DNA of 30,649 nt. It comes from DATCVA01 sp036567205 (GTDB lineage: Bacteria; Pseudomonadota; Gammaproteobacteria; Burkholderiales; Burkholderiaceae_B). This document shows positions 24,472 through 30,649 of the stretch, one piece after another (position 1 is the first letter of the stretch; each line of letters starts with the position of its first letter). Location: contig DATCVA010000125.1 in the NCBI GenBank assembly GCA_036567205.1, positions 1 through 30,649 on the forward strand, in the 5' to 3' direction. The notes below the pieces were generated by a model. The model was not told the origin of the DNA, did no database searches, and saw only the letters and a list, made by a program, of their open reading frames with translations. Position numbers and translations under genes: made by a program.

Positions 24472-25212
24472 ATGAACAGAATCGTGCATCACCTTAGCGA
24501 CAAGCTCGCTGAACCATCAAGCGCTATTGATCAGCTAAAGAGCTACCTCAAAACTTCTGATTTGCGTGAAGGGGATCGTTTGCCCCCAGAGCGAGAATTA
24601 GCCGTGATACTAAGCGTGACCCGTGGCGCTTTAAGGCAAGCACTTGCAGTGCTGGAGGCGTCAGGGGAGGTCTGGCGCAGAGTCGGAAAAGGTACATTTA
24701 TCGGAAGCAACGCATCTCGTCCTGAAGACGACTTGATGCGACAGCTGGCGCGCACCTCAAATCCGGTTGAGGTTATTGAAGCACGGCTCGTATTAGAGCC
24801 AAAACTGGCAGCTTTTGCCGCACTCCGGGGCACTGATCAAAATTTTGCGGAGATCAGCAGGTTGCTTGAAGAATGCAAGGCTGCGCAACATGACGCCCAA
24901 GCTCAGAAACTAGGAGATGAGTTTCATTACGCCATTGCCCGGGCAGCAAACAATTCCTTATTATTTGCTCTTTTTGAAACTCTTTTTCAGGTCAGAGCCA
25001 AGACGTCCTGGGGCAGATTACGCCCCGCTTTGGCCACCAAGAAGGGAATGATAAAAGTATGGCGGGATCACGAACAAATTCTTGATGCAATAAAGATGCG
25101 CGACCCTCGTGAAGCGGCCCACTTAATGCATATTCACATAGAAAACATACAAAAAAGCATCGCTTTGGGCTATGAGCCGTCGCAAGGTAAAGCAAAATAC
25201 CAGGGCTGCTGA
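24472..25212 (+). CDS. FadR-subfamily GntR transcriptional regulator
   Basis: A 246-residue regulator with a winged helix (about 17-80: LREGDRLPPERELAVILSVTRGALRQALAVLEASGEV) and an all-helical FCD ligand domain. The FCD marks are VIEARLVLEPKLAAFAALRG, the metal-site DEFHYAIARAANN, and HEQILDAIKMRDPREAAHLMHIHIENI. The FCD domain usually binds a small carboxylate, often through a metal. It is divergent from the FAH-Bug-IOR operon and probably represses it. The ATG at 24472 lacks a clear ribosome-binding site, but upstream in-frame starts would lie over the operator. Its last codons (after about 25201) run into a fragment related to the lipoprotein gene at 16879-17364, so the native C-terminus may have been altered by recombination. 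Confidence 0.9.
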   Translation: MNRIVHHLSDKLAEPSSAIDQLKSYLKTSDLREGDRLPPERELAVILSVTRGALRQALAVLEASGEVWRRVGKGTFIGSNASRPEDDLMRQLARTSNPVEVIEARLVLEPKLAAFAALRGTDQNFAEISRLLEECKAAQHDAQAQKLGDEFHYAIARAANNSLLFALFETLFQVRAKTSWGRLRPALATKKGMIKVWRDHEQILDAIKMRDPREAAHLMHIHIENIQKSIALGYEPSQGKAKYQGC

Positions 25213-25259
25213 CAGGACAGAAAGTTTCCTCATTTGCCATCCTTTAGCGGTGATTGAAA
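25202..25259 (-). pseudogene. Fragment of a second SgcJ-like lipoprotein gene start
   Basis: This 58-base stretch matches 17333-17390 at about 50 positions by eye and in the same orientation. On the minus strand it encodes MRKLSVLSAAL, a variant of the signal-peptide start of the lipoprotein gene, with the same AGGAT ribosome-binding site. Nothing resembling the rest of that gene follows, because the GntR coding sequence takes over. It is a gene remnant created by a deletion or rearrangement. Confidence 0.7.
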
Positions 25260-25284
25260 AAATGCGTCCTTCCGTTGTCGGCGC

Positions 25285-25791
25285 CTAAAAAAGAATTTTC
25301 CGCATCAATGCGTTGTGGAGCGTGACGCCACCAAGTACTGCGTTTCGCTGCTCGACCGCCTGAAAGCCATAGCGCTCAAAGAAAGGTTGTGCTGTTAGGC
25401 TGACGTTTGAGGTCATCTCCTTAAACCCAAGCACTTGAGCCTCCTGATGGATACGGCCGATAAGTAGCGATCCAATACCTTGTTTTGAGTGGCGCCCTGA
25501 TACGAAGAAATGATCGATATAGCCATTCGGCTGTACATCCCCATATCCGACGATCTCGTCATATAGCTCGACGACAAATGGACGGATATCCTGCATACGT
25601 TTGGCCCAAAGCTTCTGATCCAGATCGATAGGCGCCCATGCGTTGATCTGCTCCTGCGTGTAGTCGCGCGAAGCAATTTCGTGAATCGCTGAAAAATACA
25701 CCCTGAAAAGTGCAGTTTCGTCGCCGGAAGAAAAGCGTCGTATTTCATGGCGCGGAATAACTTCTGAATAAACAATAGTTCTGTCGGGCAT
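25285..25791 (-). CDS. GNAT-family N-acetyltransferase (YafP-like)
   Basis: A 168-residue Gcn5-related acetyltransferase that moves an acetyl group from acetyl-CoA to an amine. The acetyl-CoA loop is SGRHSKQGIGSLLIGRIHQEA, matching the Q/R-x-x-G-x-G/A motif, followed by NVSLTAQPFFERYGF near the C-terminus. The N-terminal IRRFSSGDETALFRVYFSAI and DYTQEQINAWAP segments resemble YafP. The frame extends 17 codons to 25842, overlapping the end of the hydro-lyase beta gene; the ATG at 25791 precedes the recognisable domain more closely, but neither start has a good ribosome-binding site. Its substrate is unknown. It may be only a passenger behind the hydro-lyase operon. Confidence 0.75.
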   Translation of the reverse strand: MPDRTIVYSEVIPRHEIRRFSSGDETALFRVYFSAIHEIASRDYTQEQINAWAPIDLDQKLWAKRMQDIRPFVVELYDEIVGYGDVQPNGYIDHFFVSGRHSKQGIGSLLIGRIHQEAQVLGFKEMTSNVSLTAQPFFERYGFQAVEQRNAVLGGVTLHNALMRKILF

Positions 25792-25819
25792 CAAACGCTG
25801 CCAGACTTCGCAACAGCGG

Positions 25820-26440
25820 CTAAGGTGCGCCCCGCGAGGCATTCATTTCACTCATAATACTGGGCAACCTGGCCGCGGCATCATCAGCCAGCTGACCATA
25901 CAGGCTGACCCCGTGCGCATCGATACCCACGATAGCAGGGCCCAGATTTTCTACCCGCAATTTAACCAGCCTGTAATGGGGTACAAAATCGCCCCATTCC
26001 ACGGTGACGACTTCTTGTACCGCTCGCGACAACAAGGTACAAGCCCCGCCGAGAAAAGAAATATACACACACCCCGTTTCGTGCATTGCGGCTGCGCTGC
26101 GTTCATCCAAACCACCCTTGCCCCCTACGACTCTTAAGCCATGGCCTCGAATGATCGACGGCATGAAGTCGTTAAACCGACTGCTGGTCGTCGGGTTAAT
26201 GTACCGGACTTCAAACCGGCCATTGACCTCTTCGTTATAACTGCCCAGGTGCATCAGGGCGCCACCGGCCAGATCTATGGGCAAGGGTTCATTACGCTGC
26301 AGATAACTTGAAAGTCGCTCGTGAGTCGCCATGCCGGCGCACAAAACAATTTCGCCGCTTAGCGACACCACATCACCCGCATTAAGCTTCTGCACATCAG
26401 CAATACTAAGCGGCAACTGAAGCTGTTTTACTTCGTTCAT
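25820..26440 (-). CDS. Class I fumarase/tartrate dehydratase-like hydro-lyase, beta subunit
   Basis: A 206-residue C-terminal (beta) subunit of the two-subunit 4Fe-4S hydro-lyases (fumarase class I, L-tartrate dehydratase, mesaconase). The YINPTTSSRFNDF segment, VVGGKGGLDE (104-113), FLGGACTLLSRAVQEV and IVGIDAHG are family marks. Where TtdB of E. coli has the conserved CRDVCHRRL, this protein has CAGMATHERL (34-43): His40 is kept, but the Arg-Asp pair is lost. An AGGAGG box precedes the ATG, 10 bases after the alpha stop. It works as a complex with the alpha subunit. The altered substrate motif argues against plain fumarase. Confidence 0.85.
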   Translation of the reverse strand: MNEVKQLQLPLSIADVQKLNAGDVVSLSGEIVLCAGMATHERLSSYLQRNEPLPIDLAGGALMHLGSYNEEVNGRFEVRYINPTTSSRFNDFMPSIIRGHGLRVVGGKGGLDERSAAAMHETGCVYISFLGGACTLLSRAVQEVVTVEWGDFVPHYRLVKLRVENLGPAIVGIDAHGVSLYGQLADDAAARLPSIMSEMNASRGAP

Positions 26441-26449
26441 TTCAACCTC

Positions 26450-27319
26450 CTATTCGAGTCGCTCGATACGGCCATCGTTATAAATACGAGCCTTGGTGCG
26501 TCGGTTGATCCAACAGTTAAAGCTGACTGCAACCGGGGTAAACCCATGTCCTGCCGAAGACTCGATATGGACTGCCATGGCAGTCGTATCGCCCCCGGTG
26601 CCCATCGGGCCGAAACCTGTTTTATTAATGGCTTCAAACAAGCGCGCTTCCATTTTTTGGAGGATAGGATCTGAATTAAGCGAATCGCAGGGCCGCAGCG
26701 TTGCCTTTTTAGACAGCTTTGCGGCCACATCGAAGGTTCCGCCTATACCCACGCCTATTACCACCGGAGGACAGGGCTGAGACCCGGCTTTCAGCACCGT
26801 ATCCAGAACGAATTTTTCAATGGTTTCATGATTAGGAAAGCTGAAGATCTCTAACGCCGCCCAGCGGCCTGATCCTAATGCCTTGGGCGAACAGGTGATG
26901 TCGATATAGTCGGCGCCATCAACCAAATCGTACGACACAATAGGCATGCCCTTGCCTTCATAGCCGCGCTCATTGGTCAGCGGATTGGTGACGTGCGTTA
27001 ATAGCGGGGGGTCAATGGTCTTGACCAGGTCGGCAAACCCATCGGTAATGGCGGCCTGAAACCGGCTCGGCAAGCGCACGTCTGTGCCGACCTCAATGAA
27101 ATAGACCGGTACGCCCGAATCGGAACAGACGAAATGATTATGCTCTTGGGCAGCCTTGGCGCTTTCCAGCATAATGCGCAAGGTTCTTCGCCCTATTTCA
27201 TTAGTTTCCCGCTCTGCGGCCTTGGCCAGCACCGCCTGCGTTTCATCCGGCACTTTTCGCAAAGACCAGTCATATAGTTGGGCGGTAAGTTCTTTTACCG
27301 TCTCATAAGTAATTCCCAT
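26450..27319 (-). CDS. Class I fumarase/tartrate dehydratase-like hydro-lyase, alpha subunit
   Basis: A 289-residue alpha subunit that carries the 4Fe-4S cluster for reversible hydration of a dicarboxylate double bond. The likely cluster ligands are C65 (HFVCSDSG), C183 (SQPCPPVVIGVGIGG) and C269 (VSFNCWINRR); the GFGPMGTGGDTTAMAV segment (235-250) is also typical. The usual KGxGSEN substrate loop is replaced by ITCSPKALGSGRW (141-153). The ATG at 27319 has AGGAG eight bases upstream, while the longer frame overlaps the reductase gene. It lies between a ketopantoate-reductase-like gene and the beta subunit gene in one operon. It could serve a methylated or hydroxylated C4/C5 dicarboxylate, by inference. 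Confidence 0.87.
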   Translation of the reverse strand: MGITYETVKELTAQLYDWSLRKVPDETQAVLAKAAERETNEIGRRTLRIMLESAKAAQEHNHFVCSDSGVPVYFIEVGTDVRLPSRFQAAITDGFADLVKTIDPPLLTHVTNPLTNERGYEGKGMPIVSYDLVDGADYIDITCSPKALGSGRWAALEIFSFPNHETIEKFVLDTVLKAGSQPCPPVVIGVGIGGTFDVAAKLSKKATLRPCDSLNSDPILQKMEARLFEAINKTGFGPMGTGGDTTAMAVHIESSAGHGFTPVAVSFNCWINRRTKARIYNDGRIERLE

Positions 27320-27413
27320 TACAATCTCCTGCCTATATGTGCCTGTGCCTTGCAAAGGCTTTTCTTCAACCTGCGGTCCAACCGGCAAAACCCGAAGTTG
27401 GCCAACGTGGCCG

Positions 27414-28409
27414 CTATGAAGCCAACACCTCTGACTTACGGCCGGCCAGGGCATAGATTGTTTCAATCAAAGGAACCGATAGCTTTACGGTTTGGGCCAG
27501 CTCGACCAGGGTTCCCAATATAGCCTCTACCTCGACGGGCCTGCCCGCCTCCATATCCTGAAGCATGGATGTCTTGACATGACCTAGCTTGCGCGTTTGC
27601 GCGATTCGCTCGTCAGGCTGAACATGGACTTGCAATCCTAAAGCACGACCTACCGCCAGGGTCTCTGTCATCATCCCTTCGAACAAGGCGTAAATACGCG
27701 GATCGTCGATCAATTCATCGGTATGGGAGCCCGTAAGAAAGCTGACCGGATTAAAGCAGGCATTACCCAGCAGTTTTCTCCAAACCTCACTGCGAATGTC
27801 AGAGGTAATTGCCACATCAAGGCCTGCGGACTTAAATAAAGCACCCGCTTTCTCGATGCGCCCTGCAGATTGACTATTACTGCTCGTTAAAATTTCGCCA
27901 ATAACTATCTGACTGCCTGAATGATGCCTTACTACACCCGGCTGCGGGCTTGAACAAGCCGGATACACCACAGTACCCAGCAAGTTCGAATACGGAACCA
28001 CCGCCTCGATCAGCCCCTCTGGATCAACGCTGGCCAATCGTGCGCTTGCGAAACGGCTGTCACCATGCGAAAACCACCAGGGAATCCCATTTAACGCGGG
28101 AAGCACAATCGTGTCCGGCCCCAATAACGGCTTGAGTAAAGGCATTACTGCAGGTAATGAATACGCCTTGACGCAAATAAAGACGTAGTCTTGAATACCA
28201 AGACTGTATGGGTCGTCCGTGGCCATCACCGAGCCAGTCAGGGTTTGCTCTTTGCCAATAAGCTTCCAGCCCTGTGCCCGTATCGCGTCCAGGGTCTTGC
28301 CTCGGGCAAGCACACTGACGTCGACGGATGTCTGTGCAAGGTGGACGCCTAAAAAGCCGCCTATGGCCCCCGCTCCGACTATGCAAACCCGTGGCCGCTC
28401 TGTAGCCAT
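27414..28409 (-). CDS. Ketopantoate reductase (PanE/ApbA)-family oxidoreductase
   Basis: A 331-residue NAD(P)H-dependent 2-oxoacid reductase-family enzyme. The N-terminal Rossmann motif is VGAGAIGG (11-18), VKAY lies at 80-83, NGIPWW at 107-112, and the catalytic Lys in WRKLLGNACFN is K212, followed by N216 and N220, matching the PanE active-site trio. A GGAG box precedes the ATG at 28409 by six bases. The gene is followed by a fumarase-like hydro-lyase pair, not by panB or panC, so a catabolic role on a branched 2-oxo or 2-hydroxyacid is more likely than pantothenate synthesis. A LysR-type operator lies just upstream. Confidence 0.88.
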   Translation of the reverse strand: MATERPRVCIVGAGAIGGFLGVHLAQTSVDVSVLARGKTLDAIRAQGWKLIGKEQTLTGSVMATDDPYSLGIQDYVFICVKAYSLPAVMPLLKPLLGPDTIVLPALNGIPWWFSHGDSRFASARLASVDPEGLIEAVVPYSNLLGTVVYPACSSPQPGVVRHHSGSQIVIGEILTSSNSQSAGRIEKAGALFKSAGLDVAITSDIRSEVWRKLLGNACFNPVSFLTGSHTDELIDDPRIYALFEGMMTETLAVGRALGLQVHVQPDERIAQTRKLGHVKTSMLQDMEAGRPVEVEAILGTLVELAQTVKLSVPLIETIYALAGRKSEVLAS

Positions 28410-28426
28410 TTAACACTCCTTATAGC

Positions 28427-28445
28427 GTTGTAAACGTAAACCAAC
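28427..28445. promoter_or_regulatory. LysR-type operator (GTTG-N11-CAAC)
   Basis: GTTG (28427-28430), eleven bases, then CAAC (28442-28445) is a perfect inverted repeat with the T-N11-A geometry used by LysR proteins. It sits 18 bases upstream of the reductase start, between that gene and the broken LysR gene, and is probably the old site through which that regulator controlled the operon. Confidence 0.5.
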
Positions 28446-28488
28446 TACCTTATTCCATTTTTATATCAAACGTGAACTTTTTCGGTGC

Positions 28489-28925
28489 GGCAGCTTTATT
28501 GAAGCGGCCCGCGCTCTACACGTCACAGGACCGGCTCTTAGCATCATGATTCGGGACCTGGAAGAAACCTTGGAATTTCGTTTGTTCGACCGCACTACCC
28601 GACAGGTACGACTAACAAAGGCCGGTCAGGAATATTTTCGGTGCGCAGAACGCATTCTTATGAAGTGAAGAACGCAACTGCCGCCCTGGCGCTCATTGCA
28701 AGCGGAGTAGGCATAGGAGTGTGCTCGGGCCATCTGAAACCAATCGCCACCCTGCAAAACCTGAAGGTCATACCGCTTATCGAGCCTTCTATTACACGCG
28801 ACTTTGCCATGTACTCGCTGCGATCATCCGAAAAATCCCCAATCGTCGAAACGCACAAGGCGTTGCTGCAAGAGCACTTTTCGCAATTCGGCCAGGACTG
28901 TGTCGAAGACCATTTGTGGCGCTAA
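28489..28925 (+). pseudogene. Degraded LysR-family regulator gene
   Basis: Two pieces of a LysR protein lie in different frames. The first (28489 to the stop at 28666-28668) encodes a helix-turn-helix region, GSFIEAARALHVTGPALSIM and DRTTRQVRLTKAGQEYF, without any recognisable start. The second (about 28650-28925) encodes the C-terminal end of the effector domain, NATAALALIASGVGIGVCSG onward. Roughly 140 residues between them are missing, and the frame shifts, so no working protein can be made. It is divergent from the ketopantoate-reductase-like gene, as an ancestral regulator would be. Confidence 0.85.
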
Positions 28926-28988
28926 CGACGCTGGGTCAGGCTGTCAATGGCCATTACTTTTAACTCGTTTTTGGCCACTGACTTACCC

Positions 28989-29195
28989 CTATTCCAGAGT
29001 AAAGCCCACCTTTATCGATACCTGCCAGTGCATTACTTTGCCCTCAGCAACGTGGCCGCGCGTTTCGGTAACGACGAACCATTGAATATTGCGCACGGTC
29101 TCGTGTGCTTTGGTAATGGCCGTACTTACCGCATCTTCGATACTTACGCTGGAAGAGCCAGTCAGCTCAAGTTGCTTGTAAACATGATTACTCAT
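28989..29195 (-). CDS. Dodecin family flavin-binding protein
   Basis: A 68-residue small dodecin, which assembles into a hollow 12-mer that stores or buffers flavins (or, in some bacteria, CoA). The whole family pattern is there: MSNHVYKQLELTGSS, SIEDAVSTAITKA, the flavin-stacking W39 in VRNIQWF, TRGHV (45-49) and QVSIKVGFTLE (58-68), with Q58. AAGGAG lies ten bases before the ATG. It stands alone, between the degraded LysR gene and the nitronate monooxygenase operon. Buffering FMN or FAD for the nearby flavoenzymes is possible but not shown. Confidence 0.93.
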   Translation of the reverse strand: MSNHVYKQLELTGSSSVSIEDAVSTAITKAHETVRNIQWFVVTETRGHVAEGKVMHWQVSIKVGFTLE

Positions 29196-29283
29196 AGCGC
29201 TGCTCCTTGAAAACGACGGATGACATGTACTTTATCTTAGGTTTTTTAACCGCCAATCACAAGCCTAATCTTAGCGTTTGGCA

Positions 29284-29318
29284 AAAGGCCGTGTCAGGTT
29301 TACCCAGACACGGCCTTT
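29284..29318 (-). terminator. Rho-independent terminator after the nitronate monooxygenase gene
   Basis: AAAGGCCGTGTC (29284-29295) and GACACGGCCTTT (29307-29318) form a 12-bp stem with an 11-base loop. Read on the minus strand it lies 27 bases after the stop at 29345 and ends in CCTTTTG, so it ends that operon. Confidence 0.8.
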
Positions 29319-29344
29319 GTTACGTCGCCACACCAAGCTGTCGA

Positions 29345-30367
29345 TTAACTTTGCGTCAACTCAATCCCTGTCATCAACGCACCCTCAGTAAAAGCGGACG
29401 GCGGGCACACTGAGCCCAACCGCCGCGCAATAATATCTTCAGCCCCCCGTACAATGCGAGAAACAAGCGCCTGGCAGCTTGGAATATCGTTAATCAGCGC
29501 CTGCGCCAGCCCTACTGTCCAGATGCCTGCGTTAATGTCGCCCTCTTCGTAAACGCGCCGTCCTTTCGCGCCCGAGACTACAGGCCCAATATCCTGAATG
29601 CCAAGGCCCTTTTTCTCTAGTTCAAGAACTGCTTCAGCAGTCTGATTACGTGCTACCCGGCTGCTATTACGAAGACTACGCAGAATCACGCAGGTATCGC
29701 CTTCAGACTGAGCCACAATAGCCTCTTTCACTCTATTGTGAATTGGCGCTTCTTTCGTGCACATAAATCGGGTGCCCATATTAATGCCTTCCGCGCCAAG
29801 AGCCAGCGCACCAACAAGCGATCGCTCGTCGACCATTCCACCAGAAGCGATCACCGGGATCTTTAGCCGATTAACAGCGATAGGAATCAATATAAAGTTG
29901 GGTATATCCTCTTCACCAACATGCCCCGCACATTCGAAACCATCGATACTGATAATATCCGCACCCAAGTCCTGTGCTGTCAGCGCATGCCGCACAGTAG
30001 TGCATTTGTGCAATATGGTGATGCCCGCCTCTTTGAACTTGGTAATATGCTCGCCGGGATTGCTACCGGCCGTCTCTACAATTTTCACGCCAGAGTCGAT
30101 GATCGCCTGTCGATAAGCATCGTAGGGAACTGGCTTCAAAGTCGGTAGAATCGTTAAGTTCACACCAAAAGGCTTGTCTGTCATTGAGCGCACACGAGCA
30201 ATCTCGTTAACCAGAGCTTCAGGCGAAGGCTGCGTAAGCGCAGTGATAATCCCGAGTCCGCCCGCATTCGACACTGCAGCGGCCAACTCAGCATAACTAA
30301 CCCACTGCATACCACCCTGCACGATCGGGTGCTCGATGCCCAGCATACGGGTAATCTTCGTTTCCAT
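29345..30367 (-). CDS. Nitronate monooxygenase / 2-nitropropane dioxygenase-like protein
   Basis: A 340-residue FMN-dependent TIM-barrel protein of the 2-nitropropane dioxygenase group, which oxidises alkyl nitronates or, in related members, acts as an enoyl-reductase-like enzyme. Visible are PIVQGGMQWVS (14-24), GFGVN-type FGVNLT (67-72), the catalytic His149 in DGFECAGHVGE, and the FMN phosphate site ASGGMVDERSLVGALALGAEGINMGTRF (174-201). The start at 30367 has GAGGAA before it; the frame extends 18 codons further without support. It follows an SDR gene by about 50 bases and was probably transcribed with it. Members of this family often sit in fatty-acid or propionate-type catabolic operons, so the nitronate role is not certain. 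Confidence 0.9.
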   Translation of the reverse strand: METKITRMLGIEHPIVQGGMQWVSYAELAAAVSNAGGLGIITALTQPSPEALVNEIARVRSMTDKPFGVNLTILPTLKPVPYDAYRQAIIDSGVKIVETAGSNPGEHITKFKEAGITILHKCTTVRHALTAQDLGADIISIDGFECAGHVGEEDIPNFILIPIAVNRLKIPVIASGGMVDERSLVGALALGAEGINMGTRFMCTKEAPIHNRVKEAIVAQSEGDTCVILRSLRNSSRVARNQTAEAVLELEKKGLGIQDIGPVVSGAKGRRVYEEGDINAGIWTVGLAQALINDIPSCQALVSRIVRGAEDIIARRLGSVCPPSAFTEGALMTGIELTQS

Positions 30368-30417
30368 AATGTTTTCCTCGGGATATTTGATATGGGAAAC
30401 AATTCGATGAATCGTGT

Positions 30418-30649
30418 TCAATCCAAGTCGTTACCACGCATATCGGCATTACGCCGGGCGCGCGCGGCCAGATCCGACAAGATCGTTCCGATCTGGCTCG
30501 GATCGTCTATTGGGTTTGCACCAGGGCCTCGATGCCAGCCCTCCAAAGCCGCCAAAATACCGCCGCCAGCTTCAAATACTCTGCCCGTGACATCCGTGCT
30601 TTCTTCACTGGCCAGCCAGACCACGACAGGAGCAATCCATCGCGGATCA
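30418..30649 (-). CDS. SDR-family oxidoreductase, C-terminal end (5' part outside window)
   Basis: The frame is open to the right edge, so only about 76 C-terminal residues are seen. WIAPVVVWLASEES, DVTGRVFEAGGG and LEGWHRGPGANPIDDP are typical of short-chain dehydrogenases of the 3-hydroxyacyl-CoA or peroxisomal multifunctional enzyme type. The active-site YxxxK lies outside the window. It is followed by the nitronate-monooxygenase-like gene, so the two probably form one operon. Confidence 0.8.
   Translation of the reverse strand, partial: DPRWIAPVVVWLASEESTDVTGRVFEAGGGILAALEGWHRGPGANPIDDPSQIGTILSDLAARARRNADMRGNDLD

Noticed and set aside
24352..24492. Longer N-terminus for the FAH-family protein
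   Set aside because: It would run across the operator region and the divergent GntR start; the ATG at 24351 has a ribosome-binding site and begins the conserved domain.
28658..28858. 66-codon minus-strand frame opposite the LysR remnant
   Set aside because: Antisense shadow of the degraded regulator, with no start signal or known domain.

Overview
The window looks like chromosomal DNA of a betaproteobacterium, most likely order Burkholderiales, family Alcaligenaceae (Bordetella/Pusillimonas-like). The basis is moderate G+C, two stand-alone Bug/TctC-type binding proteins, many small catabolic operons each with its own IclR, LysR or GntR regulator, and a fused aerobic-type indolepyruvate ferredoxin oxidoreductase. 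The genus assignment is inference from gene content, not a search result.

Layout. (1) 1-1492: the 3' part of nnrS followed by nsrR, a nitric-oxide response pair. (2) 1630-2829: serA, on the minus strand. (3) 2998-12994: a large divergent catabolic locus. The minus arm reads alpha/beta hydrolase, IclR regulator, short-chain dehydrogenase, ThDP enzyme, L-aspartate dehydrogenase, aldehyde dehydrogenase, with overlaps or short gaps. The plus arm reads cupin, Tat-exported binding protein, ABC ATPase, ABC permease, and ends at a perfect 16-bp hairpin terminator. (4) 13177-16621: a LysR regulator divergent from a second cupin, a Bug receptor and a dienelactone-hydrolase-like protein. (5) 16879-18616: two divergent lipoprotein genes. 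(6) 18716-25212: a fumarylacetoacetase-family hydrolase, a Bug receptor and a giant indolepyruvate ferredoxin oxidoreductase on the minus strand, divergent from a FadR-type GntR regulator. (7) 25285-28925: a ketopantoate-reductase-like gene, a two-subunit class I fumarase-like hydro-lyase and a GNAT gene, with a decayed LysR gene opposite. (8) 28989-30649: dodecin, a nitronate monooxygenase-like protein and the C-terminal end of an SDR.

How the genes work together. Locus 3 has the parts for importing a small organic anion or amide, hydrolysing it, deaminating an amino-dicarboxylate (aspartate dehydrogenase), decarboxylating a 2-oxoacid (ThDP enzyme) and oxidising the aldehyde (ALDH). A coherent but unproven route is aspartate to oxaloacetate to malonate semialdehyde to malonate. 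From memory, a similar order (AspDH, ALDH, ThDP enzyme, SDR, regulator, hydrolase, cupin, ABC transporter) occurs around PA3503-PA3514 of Pseudomonas aeruginosa, so the cluster is probably conserved but lacks an assigned substrate. Locus 6 fits aryl-pyruvate or aromatic-acid breakdown. Locus 7 carries a hydro-lyase whose signature motifs differ from true fumarases.

I found no tRNA, rRNA, CRISPR array, intact insertion sequence, phage gene or origin. Sequence odd enough to recheck: an SDR with the YxxxK pair replaced, cupins with an Arg at a metal-His position, a degraded LysR gene beside a preserved LysR-type operator, and a duplicated lipoprotein-start fragment at the end of the GntR gene.
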